Below, in pieces: positions 23,747 through 33,302 of a stretch of 34,463 bases of DNA; position 1 is the stretch's first letter; each line of letters starts with the position of its first letter. The DNA comes from an uncultured Alphaproteobacteria bacterium (GTDB lineage Bacteria; Pseudomonadota; Alphaproteobacteria; HIMB59; GCA-002718135). Location: assembly GCA_902602515.1 (NCBI GenBank), contig CACKRG010000009.1, positions 1 through 34,463 on the forward strand, in the 5' to 3' direction. The position numbers were made by a program, and so were the translations under genes. Below the pieces are notes generated by a model. That model made no database searches. It was given only the letters and a program-made list of their open reading frames with translations, and was not told where the DNA came from.

Positions 23747-25081
23747 TTAGTCTATTTTAATATCTAAAGATTTAATCTTCCTATAGAGTGCAGTTCTTTC
23801 CATACCTGTAAATTCAGATACTTTTGTTATATTACCATTAAATCTTTTAATTTGCGATAATAAATATTCTTTCTCGAATTCATACCTTGCTTCTTTTAGG
23901 GACAAATCTAGTGAGTGATTGGAGGAAATAGTCGCAGTTTCATCTCCCATTTCTAGAGCTAAATCATCTACCTCTAATTCTTTAGAACTGCTGTTATCTT
24001 GATTCAAAATTAGACTTTTTTCAACATAATTTATTAATTGAGATATATTGCCAGGCCAATCATACATTTGTAATTTTGTCAGAGCAGATTTAGAGAATTT
24101 AAAATTTTTAGAATCACCACCAATATCATTTAAATAGTAATCTAATATTGGTAATATATCCTCTCTTCTTTGACTAAGTGGATGAGTTGTAATTTTATCT
24201 GTAGATATTCTATCAAATAATCTTTGAAGAAAATTTCCTTTTTCTATTTCTTCAATTAAATTTTTTTCAGTGATAGTTATAAATTTTATATTTAAATTAA
24301 TATTATATTTTTCAAAAAATTCTGAATTTTCTAAAAAAAATAAAAGTTTTTTTTGGAAATTAATCGGCAAAAAATCAAGATTTAAAAAAATAAGTGTATT
24401 GTTGTTTGATCTGATAAATAAATTTTCATTTAATGATTCTTTATCATCTAAAAATAGTTTATTTAGTGCGTCATTTGTAAGTTTTTTGAAATCTATAGAA
24501 ACAGGTAATTTATCTTTGAATAATGATTCTTGATGGATCAAATTTGCAAGATGTTTTTTCCCAGTACCAAATTCACCAGAAATTAATAATCTTGAATTTG
24601 AAAGTGATTGTTCTTTAATTTTTTTTGAAATTTTTTTAATAAAAATAGAATTTCCTATCAGAGGAATATTTTGAACAATAATATTTTTTAAATCTTTATT
24701 TTCAATAATTAACTGGGAACTCTCAATTGCTCTTTTTGCAAGAATTATTAATTTATCACTATTAAAAGGTTTTTCTAGAAAATCATAAGCACCATTTTTT
24801 ATTGATTTAACAGCTAAATCAACTGTACCGTGACCACTAATTATTATTATAGGAATCCTAGAATCAATCTTCTTAAACTCTTGCAAAAGTTCAATGCCAT
24901 CTAATTTACTATTAGAAAGCCACACATCCAAAATAATTAAATCAGGCTTATTTTGTGAAAATTTATTTAAAGCTTCTTCAGAATTTAATGCACTAATAGT
25001 GATATAATCTTCATCTTTTAAAATTTCAGATATTAAAAAACAAATATCTTTTTCATCATCTATTATTAAAATTTTATGCAT
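23747..25081 (-). CDS. ntrX: Response regulator NtrX with degenerate AAA+ domain
   Basis: NtrX is the DNA-binding partner of the sensor NtrY. The start chosen is the ATG giving MHKILIIDDEKD; a TTG three codons upstream is possible. Numbered from this ATG, the receiver domain has D52 as phosphorylation site (LIILDVWLS) and KPF near residue 105. The central AAA+ domain keeps a Walker A (GEFGTGK, residues 169-175). It has no GAFTGA loop for sigma-54 contact, and the Walker B position reads TLIFLNLDF instead of a TLFLDEI-like sequence. A Fis-type helix-turn-helix (VSEFTGMERTALYRKIKSL) closes the 444-residue protein. It overlaps the ntrY stop by 8 bases. Confidence 0.94.
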   Translation of the reverse strand: MHKILIIDDEKDICFLISEILKDEDYITISALNSEEALNKFSQNKPDLIILDVWLSNSKLDGIELLQEFKKIDSRIPIIIISGHGTVDLAVKSIKNGAYDFLEKPFNSDKLIILAKRAIESSQLIIENKDLKNIIVQNIPLIGNSIFIKKISKKIKEQSLSNSRLLISGEFGTGKKHLANLIHQESLFKDKLPVSIDFKKLTNDALNKLFLDDKESLNENLFIRSNNNTLIFLNLDFLPINFQKKLLFFLENSEFFEKYNINLNIKFITITEKNLIEEIEKGNFLQRLFDRISTDKITTHPLSQRREDILPILDYYLNDIGGDSKNFKFSKSALTKLQMYDWPGNISQLINYVEKSLILNQDNSSSKELEVDDLALEMGDETATISSNHSLDLSLKEARYEFEKEYLLSQIKRFNGNITKVSEFTGMERTALYRKIKSLDIKID

Positions 25082-27218
25082 AATTTTCAAAAGTTATTAA
25101 AGATGTTGTGCCTGCCATCATTTTATTCTTTTCTATTTTAATTTTTCCTCCATGATCTTCAATAATTCTCTTTACTATAGACAGACCTAACCCCGTGCCT
25201 TTAGCTTTTGTTGTAAAATAAGGTTCAAAAATTTTACTTATCATCTTATCATCTATGCCTATTCCATTATCTTTAATTTCTATACAAATAATACTATCTT
25301 TATTATAAATTTTTATTTCGATTGCTGGATTTGGTATTTTTTCAACAGCTTCAATGGCATTTTTTATTAAATTATTAAAGCATCTTGAAATTTGCAACTT
25401 GTCAAATTGAAAATAAATATCATTTTCTGCTTTAAAGTAATTTAATTTTATATCTTTACGAGAGTTAAAATATAATAAATATGAATCCATTAAACATTGG
25501 CTAAGATTATCTAATTTTATTTCAGCTTCAGGCATTCTAGCAAAAGATGAAAATTCATCTACTAGTTTGCCAATATCATCAACTTGTCTTGAAATAGTTT
25601 TAGTTAGAAGTGATATTTCATCTTTTGTGTAATTATTATCAATAAATTTTTTCTCAATGCGTTCCGCAGATAATTTAATTGGAGTAAGAGGATTTTTAAC
25701 TTCATGGGCTATCTTTCTTGCAATATCTGACCATGCAGCATGTTTTTCAGCAAGAATTAATGAAGTAGTATCATCTAACGCTACTACATATCCTTCTATT
25801 TCTTTATCGCTTATTTCTTTTATCACTCTAATGTTAAAGTTTCTTTGATCATCAAAAATAGTAAAATCATATTGAAAATTTAGTAATAACTTGTTCGAAG
25901 ATTTAAAATTATTAAAGATTTTTTCCCATTCTGGAAAAATATTTAAAAAATTATCATCAATTTTAAATTGTTTTGTATTTTTAAATAGGCTCAAAACAGT
26001 ATTATTATGTAAAATAATTCTAAAATTTTTATCTAAAGAAATAACCCCAATTGTTAACAAACTTAAGATAGCTTCAATAAATATTCTTTTTTCTTCATCT
26101 TCATTACTTTTTGAAATTAATTCATTTTGTTTATTTTCAATTTCAGAAATCATTTTATTATAAGATGATAACAAAATTTTAATTTCTTCAAATTGATCAG
26201 TCTCACTTACTTTGGCATCAAAATTGCCATCTGAAATTTTATTTGCTGAATTTATTAAATTTGTAATTGGCTTACTAAGATTACTAGCAAGATTAAAACC
26301 TATAAGTATGGCGATTAGAATAAAACAAATAGAAAATAATACAAAAATCATAGAATATGTAATTTGGATACCAGAGCTCTCCTCTTCTTTTGAAGTATAA
26401 ATTCTATATGCATCTTTTGTTGCACCTATATGATCCCAAATATTTTCATTTAATTCTCTATTAACCTGCATGTAAACATTGTTTAAGAAACTAATTTTTT
26501 TATATGCGGCAATAGAATTTTGATTTAATTGAAAGATATAAACACGATTTTGATTTAATAAATTATAAATTTCAGCAGAGGGTACTGAATAATTCTTATT
26601 TTCATTATCTTTTAAACTTAAATAAACATTTCCATCATTGCTAAAAATATAAATACTAGAGATTGTTCTAAGATTAATAAACTCACTTAAAGCTCTTTCA
26701 ATATTATTAATATTTACTTCGTTATTTTTTGAAGATTGTAATATTTCTCTTGTAATAAGCTGTGTATCAGAAATTAATTCTGCTTGAATTTCATTTTCAT
26801 AATTTTTTGCAACAATATTTGAATTTACGACTGCATCTCTTACTGCATCGCCATACCATGTTCTAAGTTCTAAATTAAAAAAGAGTGAAGTTATAATTAC
26901 TAATCCAATTGCCGGACCAAGTGCCATAGCTGCAAATAAATTAACAAATTTTATGTATAATCTTGACTCATCATAACTTTTCTTTCTGCGAACTAAGATT
27001 AAAACAATTTGTCTAATAATGATAGAAATTAATAAAATAACAAAAATAATGTCTGCTAATAAAAAATATTGAAGTCTTTGAGGGTTTTTTACAAGATCAT
27101 TATTTGGAAGCATTAAATAAAATGTTATTGAAAAACTGATTAATATTAGGAAAATCAAAAAATAAAATGATAATCTAGACAAGTGGAAAGATTTTAATAA
27201 TTTTGATAAATCAAACAT
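25074..27218 (-). CDS. ntrY: Sensor histidine kinase NtrY
   Basis: NtrY is a membrane sensor kinase linked in other alphaproteobacteria to nitrogen, redox and envelope responses. The 714 residues show four likely membrane helices (about 18-38, 52-77, 91-115, 287-311) with an extracytoplasmic domain between the last two. A HAMP domain follows (ASNLSKPITNLINSANKISDG), then a PAS-like domain (about 375-490). The phosphoacceptor is H505 in ARKIAHEVKNPLTPIKLSAE. The ATP-binding domain has N, G1 and G2 boxes (NLIKNAIEAV, DNGIGIDD, GTGLGLSIVKRII). All catalytic motifs look intact. It is transcribed divergently from ispDF across 63 bases and overlaps ntrX. Confidence 0.95.
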   Translation of the reverse strand: MFDLSKLLKSFHLSRLSFYFLIFLILISFSITFYLMLPNNDLVKNPQRLQYFLLADIIFVILLISIIIRQIVLILVRRKKSYDESRLYIKFVNLFAAMALGPAIGLVIITSLFFNLELRTWYGDAVRDAVVNSNIVAKNYENEIQAELISDTQLITREILQSSKNNEVNINNIERALSEFINLRTISSIYIFSNDGNVYLSLKDNENKNYSVPSAEIYNLLNQNRVYIFQLNQNSIAAYKKISFLNNVYMQVNRELNENIWDHIGATKDAYRIYTSKEEESSGIQITYSMIFVLFSICFILIAILIGFNLASNLSKPITNLINSANKISDGNFDAKVSETDQFEEIKILLSSYNKMISEIENKQNELISKSNEDEEKRIFIEAILSLLTIGVISLDKNFRIILHNNTVLSLFKNTKQFKIDDNFLNIFPEWEKIFNNFKSSNKLLLNFQYDFTIFDDQRNFNIRVIKEISDKEIEGYVVALDDTTSLILAEKHAAWSDIARKIAHEVKNPLTPIKLSAERIEKKFIDNNYTKDEISLLTKTISRQVDDIGKLVDEFSSFARMPEAEIKLDNLSQCLMDSYLLYFNSRKDIKLNYFKAENDIYFQFDKLQISRCFNNLIKNAIEAVEKIPNPAIEIKIYNKDSIICIEIKDNGIGIDDKMISKIFEPYFTTKAKGTGLGLSIVKRIIEDHGGKIKIEKNKMMAGTTSLITFENYA

Positions 27219-27281
27219 TTCTGATTTTAATTGATATTAAATTTAATATAAATAATTATAAAAGTTATATAAATTAAATTT

Positions 27282-28421
27282 ATGAAAAATGCACTTGTAA
27301 TTCTTGCTGGCGGAAAAGGTAGCAGATTTGGTCAAGAAATTCCAAAACAATTTTATTATTTTAATAATAACAATATTATAAATATGTTTTTATCTAAATT
27401 AGATTGGAAGCTTTTTGATTTAATTGTATTGTCTGTAAATAAAGAATTTAGAAATATAATTATAAATAATTCAAAATTTATAGAAAATAAAGATAAAGTT
27501 TGTTTCTCTAACCCTGGAATTACTAGACAAAAATCATCTTTTAATGCTCTTAAAAAGTTAGAAAAAAGCAAAATAAAAAATGTTCTTATTCATGATGTTG
27601 CAAGACCTTTTTGCACTAACAAATTAATAAAAAAAATTATTAATAAACTTAAGAAAAATGATAACGCTATACCTTATGTTCAATATAATGATCGACAGGT
27701 TATTAAATCTAATAAGCAAGATACAAAAGTATTAAGTTTACAAACTCCGCAAGGTTTTAGTTATAATTTAATTTATAAAGCGCATAAAAATTTAAGAAAT
27801 TATGTTTTTTCAGATGATTGTGGATTAATTCAAAAAATGGATAAAAAAATTTTTTTTATAAAAGGTGAAATAACTAATATAAAGATAACTTATCCAGAAG
27901 ACCTCACATTCTTCAAATTATTTAATAAAATAATAATTAAAAGTGGTATTGGATATGATATTCATAGAATTGATAAAAGTTCAAAGAGTGGTTTAAAAAT
28001 TTGTGGAATTAAACTTCCTTATTCTAAACTAGTAGGCCATTCAGATGCTGATGTAGGATTTCATGCGATTTGTGATAGTATATTTGGAGCATTATCAATG
28101 AGAGACATTGGTTATCATTTTCCCAATACTGATCCAAAATGGAAAAATGCTGACTCATCAAAATTTATTACATTCTGTAAAAATAAATTATCTGAAAAGA
28201 GATTTAATATAATAAATTTAGATATTAATATCATTACAGAAAAACCAAAAATTAATAAATATGTATCTTTAATGAAAAATAAGATCTCAAAATTACTTCA
28301 AATAAATAAAAAAATTATATCAATTAAAGCAACTACAAATGAAAAAATAGGTTTTATAGGTAATGGTGAAGGCATAGCTGCAGAAGCTATAGTACAAATT
28401 TCAAATGAAAATTTTAACTAA
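27282..28421 (+). CDS. ispDF: Fused IspD-IspF enzyme of the MEP isoprenoid pathway
   Basis: One 379-residue polypeptide carries two non-consecutive steps of the methylerythritol phosphate pathway. Residues 1-215 are MEP cytidylyltransferase (IspD): nucleotide-binding ILAGGKGSRFGQEIPKQF, HDVARPF and QTPQGF. From about residue 222 it is MECDP synthase (IspF): SGIGYDIHRID with the zinc-binding D and H, LVGHSDADVGFHAICDSIFG, DIGYHFPNTDP, and TTNEKIGFIGNGEGIAAEAI. The fusion is typical of alphaproteobacteria and Campylobacterota. It overlaps pgpA by 17 bases. Confidence 0.96.
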   Translation: MKNALVILAGGKGSRFGQEIPKQFYYFNNNNIINMFLSKLDWKLFDLIVLSVNKEFRNIIINNSKFIENKDKVCFSNPGITRQKSSFNALKKLEKSKIKNVLIHDVARPFCTNKLIKKIINKLKKNDNAIPYVQYNDRQVIKSNKQDTKVLSLQTPQGFSYNLIYKAHKNLRNYVFSDDCGLIQKMDKKIFFIKGEITNIKITYPEDLTFFKLFNKIIIKSGIGYDIHRIDKSSKSGLKICGIKLPYSKLVGHSDADVGFHAICDSIFGALSMRDIGYHFPNTDPKWKNADSSKFITFCKNKLSEKRFNIINLDINIITEKPKINKYVSLMKNKISKLLQINKKIISIKATTNEKIGFIGNGEGIAAEAIVQISNENFN

Positions 28422-28881
28422 TATATTTGTATCCTTGTTTTATACTGGATACATAAAAATAATACCTCCTGGAACTTTTGCCTCCTTTATATCTATTTTA
28501 TTAATTTATCCGTTTATAGAATTCAAATTATTGGATTTTAAAATTCTAATTTTTCTTTTTTTATTAATTTTTTTATTATCTATTTATTTTATTAAAAAAT
28601 TTTCATCATATACAAGCACACATGACTCAGGAATAATTGTAATAGATGAATTTTTGGGCATGTTTTTAATCTTTATATTTTACGAAAAAGTTTTTATAGT
28701 AAATACAGTAACTACATTATTAGCAATTTTTATTGTTTTTAGATTTTTTGATATATTTAAGATATTTCCAGCAAATATAATTGATAAAAAAATGAATAAT
28801 CCATTAGGAGTAATACTTGATGATATTGTGGCATCAATTTATACAATTATATTATTATACTGCATAAATATTTATGTCTAA
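28405..28881 (+). CDS. pgpA: Phosphatidylglycerophosphatase A
   Basis: PgpA dephosphorylates phosphatidylglycerophosphate to phosphatidylglycerol at the inner membrane. The 158-residue protein has several membrane helices and the family motifs PPGTFASF (usually PGT-x-GS), IIVIDEFLGMFL with the catalytic aspartate-glutamate pair, FRFFDIFKIFPANIID and GVILDDIVASIY. It lies between ispDF and cinA with overlaps of 17 and 8 bases, a common alphaproteobacterial context. Confidence 0.9.
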   Translation: MKILTNIFVSLFYTGYIKIIPPGTFASFISILLIYPFIEFKLLDFKILIFLFLLIFLLSIYFIKKFSSYTSTHDSGIIVIDEFLGMFLIFIFYEKVFIVNTVTTLLAIFIVFRFFDIFKIFPANIIDKKMNNPLGVILDDIVASIYTIILLYCINIYV

Positions 28882-29332
28882 GAAAATAATTTCAGAATTA
28901 ATAAAAAAAAAGATATCTTTATCAGTTGCTGAATCATGTACAGGCGGATTAATAGCAAATACGATTATTAAAATTGAAGGTGCATCAAAAATATTTTCGC
29001 TTGGGTTAGTTTGTTATTCTAACAAAGCTAAGTCAAAATATTTATCAGTATCAAAAAAAACATTATCACAATATGGTGCTGTAAGTAAAAATGTTGTATC
29101 TGAGATGATAGATAATTTATTTATAAAAGAAAAAACAAAGATTTGCATCTCTACATCTGGAATTGCAGGTCCAAATGGAAGCACTAAAGAAAAGCCCGTA
29201 GGATTAGTATTTATTGGTATAAAATATAAAAATCAGAATTATATTTATAAAAAAATTTTTAAAGGTAACAGACTGGATATACAAAGAAAAACTAAAAACT
29301 TTGTTTTTAATAAAATCAGTAATCTAATTTAA
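28874..29332 (+). CDS. CinA C-terminal-type nicotinamide-nucleotide amidohydrolase
   Basis: A 152-residue stand-alone CinA C-terminal domain (PncC-like), which deamidates nicotinamide mononucleotide to nicotinic acid mononucleotide in NAD recycling. The hallmark SVAESCTGGLIANTI is at about residues 17-31, followed by YSNKAKSKYLSV and the STSGIAGPNGSTKEKPVGLV motif. The N-terminal molybdopterin-like domain of full CinA is absent, which is normal for this group. It overlaps pgpA by 8 bases and the convergent coq10 gene by 9 bases. Confidence 0.93.
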   Translation: MSKKIISELIKKKISLSVAESCTGGLIANTIIKIEGASKIFSLGLVCYSNKAKSKYLSVSKKTLSQYGAVSKNVVSEMIDNLFIKEKTKICISTSGIAGPNGSTKEKPVGLVFIGIKYKNQNYIYKKIFKGNRLDIQRKTKNFVFNKISNLI

Positions 29333-29761
29333 AATTTCGTCAGCTCTTATTTTAAATGACTCAATCATTTTATTTTCTATTAAAGGAAAAAATGTTTCAG
29401 CTATTTTTTGATGAAAAAATCTTTTAAATTCAAATTCAACAGAAAAGTTTATTAATGTTTGGTTATCATTTAAGGATTTAAAATTCCATCTAGTTTTAAG
29501 ATCTTTTAAAGGTCCCTCAATATATGTTGTTTTTATATTAAGTTTTTTTTTATCAAACTCAACGTGAGAACCAAATCTTTGAGGCATAAAATATTTATAC
29601 CAAACAACCATATCAGCATAAATTTCTTTCTCATTTTTTGAATGAACTTTCATAGCAGAGCACCATGGTATAAAATATGGATAACTCTCTATATCTAATA
29701 CTATATCAAAAAGCTCTTTAGCATTATGATTTATAACTTCTTCTCTAATTGAAGATTTCAT
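29324..29761 (-). CDS. Ubiquinone-binding START-domain protein (Coq10/RatA family)
   Basis: A 145-residue single-domain protein of the polyketide cyclase/START superfamily, in the branch containing yeast Coq10 and bacterial RatA, which binds ubiquinone and supports respiration. The family pattern is clear: [44 protein letters not shown] and the long C-terminal helix [21 protein letters not shown]. The lipA start overlaps its start region by 4 bases, and lipA-coq10 is the typical alphaproteobacterial pairing, which favours the Coq10-like role over the E. coli RatA toxin role. Confidence 0.88.
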   Translation of the reverse strand: MKSSIREEVINHNAKELFDIVLDIESYPYFIPWCSAMKVHSKNEKEIYADMVVWYKYFMPQRFGSHVEFDKKKLNIKTTYIEGPLKDLKTRWNFKSLNDNQTLINFSVEFEFKRFFHQKIAETFFPLIENKMIESFKIRADEILN

Positions 29762-30693
29762 TGAATAGGATGCAATTTTTCTTTACGTTTATTTTGCATG
29801 ACCTTAAAATCATCAGACGCATGATAACTAGATCGTGTTAAAGGTGTAGAAGCGACCATTAGAAAACCTTTAGCGTAAGCCATTTGTTTATATTCATCAA
29901 ATTCTTTTGGAGTCACAAATTTTTCTAATTTAGCATGTTTAGGCGATGGTGGAAGATATTGGCCAATTGTTATAAAATCAACATCTGCAGACCTTAAATC
30001 ATCCATAACTTGATAAACCTCTTCTTTAGTTTCACCAAGTCCAACCATCAAACCAGATTTAGTAAATATACTTGGGTTTTTAATTTTAATTTCATTCAAT
30101 AAATTAAGACTAACAAAGTATCTTGAGCCTGGTCTTATAGTTGGATATAATCTAGGCACTGTTTCAAGATTGTGATTGAACACATCTGGTAAATTCTTTG
30201 ATAGTATGTTTATAGCCTCAGGTTTATTCTTAAAATCAGGTGTTAAAATTTCAATTGTACATTTAGGATTCATATTTTTAATTGAATCAATAACGTTTAT
30301 AAAGTGCATTGCACCACCATCAATTAAATCATCTCTATCAACACTAGTTATAACCACATGTTCTAATTCTAATTGTTTAACTGATTCAGCTATTCTTATA
30401 GCTTCTCCATGATCTATAAAATTTGGTTTACCTGTTTTAACGTTACAAAAAGAACAGGCTCTAGTACAAGTATCACCAAGAATCATAAAAGTAGCATGTT
30501 TTTTTTGCCAGCATTCAGCAATATTTGGGCAGGCAGCTTCTTCACATACAGTTATAATTTTTTTATCTTTAAGAATTTTGTCTGTTGATTTAAAGAATTT
30601 AGAATTTGGAGCTTTAACTCTAATCCATGGTGGTTTTTTAGGAATAGGATTATCTTTATTTTTAGCTTTTTCAGGATGTCTAAAATCTACCAT
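29758..30693 (-). CDS. lipA: Lipoyl synthase
   Basis: LipA is a radical-SAM enzyme that inserts two sulfur atoms into protein-bound octanoyl groups to make lipoate. The auxiliary iron-sulfur cluster motif C50-x4-C55-x5-C61 and the radical-SAM motif C76-x3-C80-x2-C83 ([12 protein letters not shown]) are intact, and the conserved LTRSSYHA near the C-terminus supplies the serine ligand. The 311-residue length is normal. It sits 5 bases after pdhC and overlaps coq10 by 4 bases, so the cofactor synthase is made with the lipoylated pyruvate dehydrogenase subunits. Confidence 0.97.
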   Translation of the reverse strand: MVDFRHPEKAKNKDNPIPKKPPWIRVKAPNSKFFKSTDKILKDKKIITVCEEAACPNIAECWQKKHATFMILGDTCTRACSFCNVKTGKPNFIDHGEAIRIAESVKQLELEHVVITSVDRDDLIDGGAMHFINVIDSIKNMNPKCTIEILTPDFKNKPEAINILSKNLPDVFNHNLETVPRLYPTIRPGSRYFVSLNLLNEIKIKNPSIFTKSGLMVGLGETKEEVYQVMDDLRSADVDFITIGQYLPPSPKHAKLEKFVTPKEFDEYKQMAYAKGFLMVASTPLTRSSYHASDDFKVMQNKRKEKLHPIQ

Positions 30694-30698
30694 ACTAA

Positions 30699-31919
30699 CT
30701 AAATAACTTCCATATCAAAGCTATTCAACCATATTTGGAATGGATCTTCTAATATATCGTTAAAATCTTTGAGTAATTTTGCCGCAACTGCACCATCTAA
30801 GGCTCTATGATCAGCTGATAATGTTGATTTCATTGTATGACCTAGTTCAATAATACCATCATTTGAAACAGGTTTTTGCAATATTGATCCTACAGCGATA
30901 ATACTTGATTGTGGTGGATTAATTATTGCCTTAAATTCTGTAATTCCAAACATACCTAAATTTGAAATAGTAATTGATCCTCCAGTGTATTCTTCAGGCA
31001 AAAGTTTATTTTGATTAGCTTTTTTTACAAGAGATTTAACTTCTGTAGATATTTCAGATAGACCTTTTTTATCTGCATTATTAATTATAGGCGTAATTAA
31101 ACCTTCCTTTAATGCAACTGCAATAGAAATATTAATATTTTTATATTGGTGAATTTTTCCATCAACCCAAGATAAATTTGTTTCTGGATTTTTAAACATT
31201 GCCATTGCACACGCTTTGATAATTAGATCATTAAAAGAAATTTTTATACTACTATTTTGATTAATTTTTTTTCTTAAATTTATTAATTTGTCCATTCTTG
31301 TTTCAATTGTAAGATAAAAATGTGGAACTTCATTTTTAGTTTTAGTAGTTCTTTCAGCAATTATTTTTCTAATACTTGAAGGCTCAGTAATAGTAATATT
31401 TTCATCATTTATCTGTAATTTAAAATTTTGAATATCTTTTTTTATAATTCTACCTTCTGGGCCAGAACCTTTAATAAGTGTTAAATCAACATTATTGTCT
31501 TTAGAGAATTTTTTAACAAATGGGGTTGCTAAAATAATTTGTTTATCTTTATCTGTATTTGTTTCTTTAATTTTTATATCTAATTCGTTTTTATTTTTAG
31601 ATTTTATTTCACTATCAACATTTTGATTACTTTTTTTATCTTCAATCTTAGTATCATAATCCTCTAATTTTTCATTCTCATCACCATTAATTATCGCAAT
31701 CACAGAATTTACGGCAATTTGTTTATTTGAAGCAATATCAATTAAATGAGTTATTTTTCCTTCATCAACTGCCTCAACTTCCATAGTTGCTTTGTCGGTT
31801 TCAATTTCAGCTAATACATCTCCAGCAGAAACAGTGTCGCCAATATTGACTAGCCATTTATTAATTACACCCTCTGACATTGTAGGTGATAACGCTGGCA
31901 TTAAAACTTTAATTGCCAT
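30699..31919 (-). CDS. pdhC: Pyruvate dehydrogenase E2, dihydrolipoyl acetyltransferase
   Basis: E2 moves the acetyl group from E1 to coenzyme A and forms the core of the complex. The 406 residues contain one lipoyl domain (residues 1-78, lipoylated K43 in [11 protein letters not shown]), a charged linker, a peripheral-subunit-binding domain ([16 protein letters not shown], then [13 protein letters not shown]), and the acyltransferase domain ending with the catalytic [17 protein letters not shown]. Catalytic His is kept; the usual HRVVDGA reads HRALDGA. pdhB is immediately upstream with no gap and lipA downstream. No E3 (lpd) gene follows. Confidence 0.95.
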   Translation of the reverse strand: MAIKVLMPALSPTMSEGVINKWLVNIGDTVSAGDVLAEIETDKATMEVEAVDEGKITHLIDIASNKQIAVNSVIAIINGDENEKLEDYDTKIEDKKSNQNVDSEIKSKNKNELDIKIKETNTDKDKQIILATPFVKKFSKDNNVDLTLIKGSGPEGRIIKKDIQNFKLQINDENITITEPSSIRKIIAERTTKTKNEVPHFYLTIETRMDKLINLRKKINQNSSIKISFNDLIIKACAMAMFKNPETNLSWVDGKIHQYKNINISIAVALKEGLITPIINNADKKGLSEISTEVKSLVKKANQNKLLPEEYTGGSITISNLGMFGITEFKAIINPPQSSIIAVGSILQKPVSNDGIIELGHTMKSTLSADHRALDGAVAAKLLKDFNDILEDPFQIWLNSFDMEVI

Positions 31920-33299
31920 TTATTTTATATAACTTACTTTTTTTGCTGCATTTAAAATATCATCAACTTGAGGAAGGTATAGTTTTTCAAGGCTCAATGA
32001 ATAAGGCATTGGAACATCAGCACTATTAACTTTTATAACTGGTGAGTCTAAATAATCAAATGCATCTCTTTGAACAATATTTGCAATTTCAGAACCAACA
32101 CTACCAAATGGCCAAGACTCTTCAACAGTAATTAGTCTATTAGTTTTTTTAACTGAATTTAAAATTGTTTCCGTATCCAAAGGTCTTAAAGTTTGTAAAT
32201 CAATAATTTCTGCATCTAAATTGTATTCCTCTTTTAATCTTAGTGCTGCTTCTTTCGATTTATGTAACATTATAGAATAAGTGACGATTGTTAAATCTTT
32301 TCCTTCTTTTTCAATATTTGCTTTTCCAATCGGTATTGAGAAATTAATATCATTATTAACAGGACCTTTTAATCCGTAGAGAATTTCATTTTCTAGAAAA
32401 ATTACAGGATTTGGATCTGATATTGCAGAACGCAACAAACCTTTTGCATTATAAGGAGTAGATGGAGCAATGACTTTTAAACCTGGCACTTGAGAATACC
32501 AAGAAGAGAAATCCTGACTATGTTGTGCAGCAACTTGGGCCGCAGCACCATTAGGTCCTCTGAAAACAATAGGACAATTAATTTGTCCTCCAGACATGTA
32601 AAGTGTTTTTGCAGCTGAATTTATAATTTGATCAATTGCTTGCATAGAAAAATTAAAAGTCATGAATTCTAAGATTGGTCTCAATCCCTTAAATGCTGCT
32701 CCAACTGCTAACCCAGTAAATCCATGTTCGGAAATAGGAGTGTCTAATACTCTTTCTTTGCCAAATTCCTGAAGAAGGCCTTGCGTTACTTTATACGCAC
32801 CTTGATACTCGGCAACTTCCTCTCCAAGTATGAAAACTTTATTATCTTTTCTCATTTCTTCTGCCATTGTATCTCTTAGCGCTTGACGCATAGTAATTTC
32901 TTCTGCACTTAAATTTCTATCTTCTTCTATTTTAGGTGATGGTGTATCGATTACATCATCTTTCTTATTCTCAATTTTTGTCTCAATATTTTTTTCAATT
33001 TTCTTTTCTTCAATCACTTTCTCAATGGGAGCCTCTTTTTTTAATTCAACTTTTTCATTTGGATCACCAATAATAGCAATAACTTTATTTACTGGAATAT
33101 TGGCTTCTCCTTCTTTAAATAATAGATCAAGAACAACACCTTCATCTACTGCTTCCACTTCCATTGTTGCTTTGTCAGTTTCAATTTCAGCAATCAAGTC
33201 GCCTGCTTTAACAGTGTCACCTTTTTTTATTAGCCACTTAGACAAATTACCTTCTGTCATAGTTGGCGATAATGCAGGCATTAAAATTTCTGTGCTCAT
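31920..33299 (-). CDS. pdhB: Pyruvate dehydrogenase E1 beta subunit with N-terminal lipoyl domain
   Basis: E1-beta forms the thiamine-diphosphate enzyme with PdhA and decarboxylates pyruvate. Residues 1-80 are a lipoyl domain (K43 in [11 protein letters not shown]) nearly identical in motif to that of PdhC. A Glu/Lys-rich linker (about 85-130) follows, then the transketolase-like beta domain: [49 protein letters not shown], and a C-terminal transketolase domain ([15 protein letters not shown]). A lipoyl domain on E1-beta is a known alphaproteobacterial trait. It abuts pdhC and lies 3 bases after pdhA. Confidence 0.96.
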   Translation of the reverse strand: MSTEILMPALSPTMTEGNLSKWLIKKGDTVKAGDLIAEIETDKATMEVEAVDEGVVLDLLFKEGEANIPVNKVIAIIGDPNEKVELKKEAPIEKVIEEKKIEKNIETKIENKKDDVIDTPSPKIEEDRNLSAEEITMRQALRDTMAEEMRKDNKVFILGEEVAEYQGAYKVTQGLLQEFGKERVLDTPISEHGFTGLAVGAAFKGLRPILEFMTFNFSMQAIDQIINSAAKTLYMSGGQINCPIVFRGPNGAAAQVAAQHSQDFSSWYSQVPGLKVIAPSTPYNAKGLLRSAISDPNPVIFLENEILYGLKGPVNNDINFSIPIGKANIEKEGKDLTIVTYSIMLHKSKEAALRLKEEYNLDAEIIDLQTLRPLDTETILNSVKKTNRLITVEESWPFGSVGSEIANIVQRDAFDYLDSPVIKVNSADVPMPYSLSLEKLYLPQVDDILNAAKKVSYIK

Positions 33300-33302
33300 A
33301 AT

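Noticed and set aside
25082-25090. TTG start for ntrX three codons upstream of the chosen ATG
   Set aside because: The ATG at 25081 matches the normal start of receiver domains (one or two residues before KILIIDDE).
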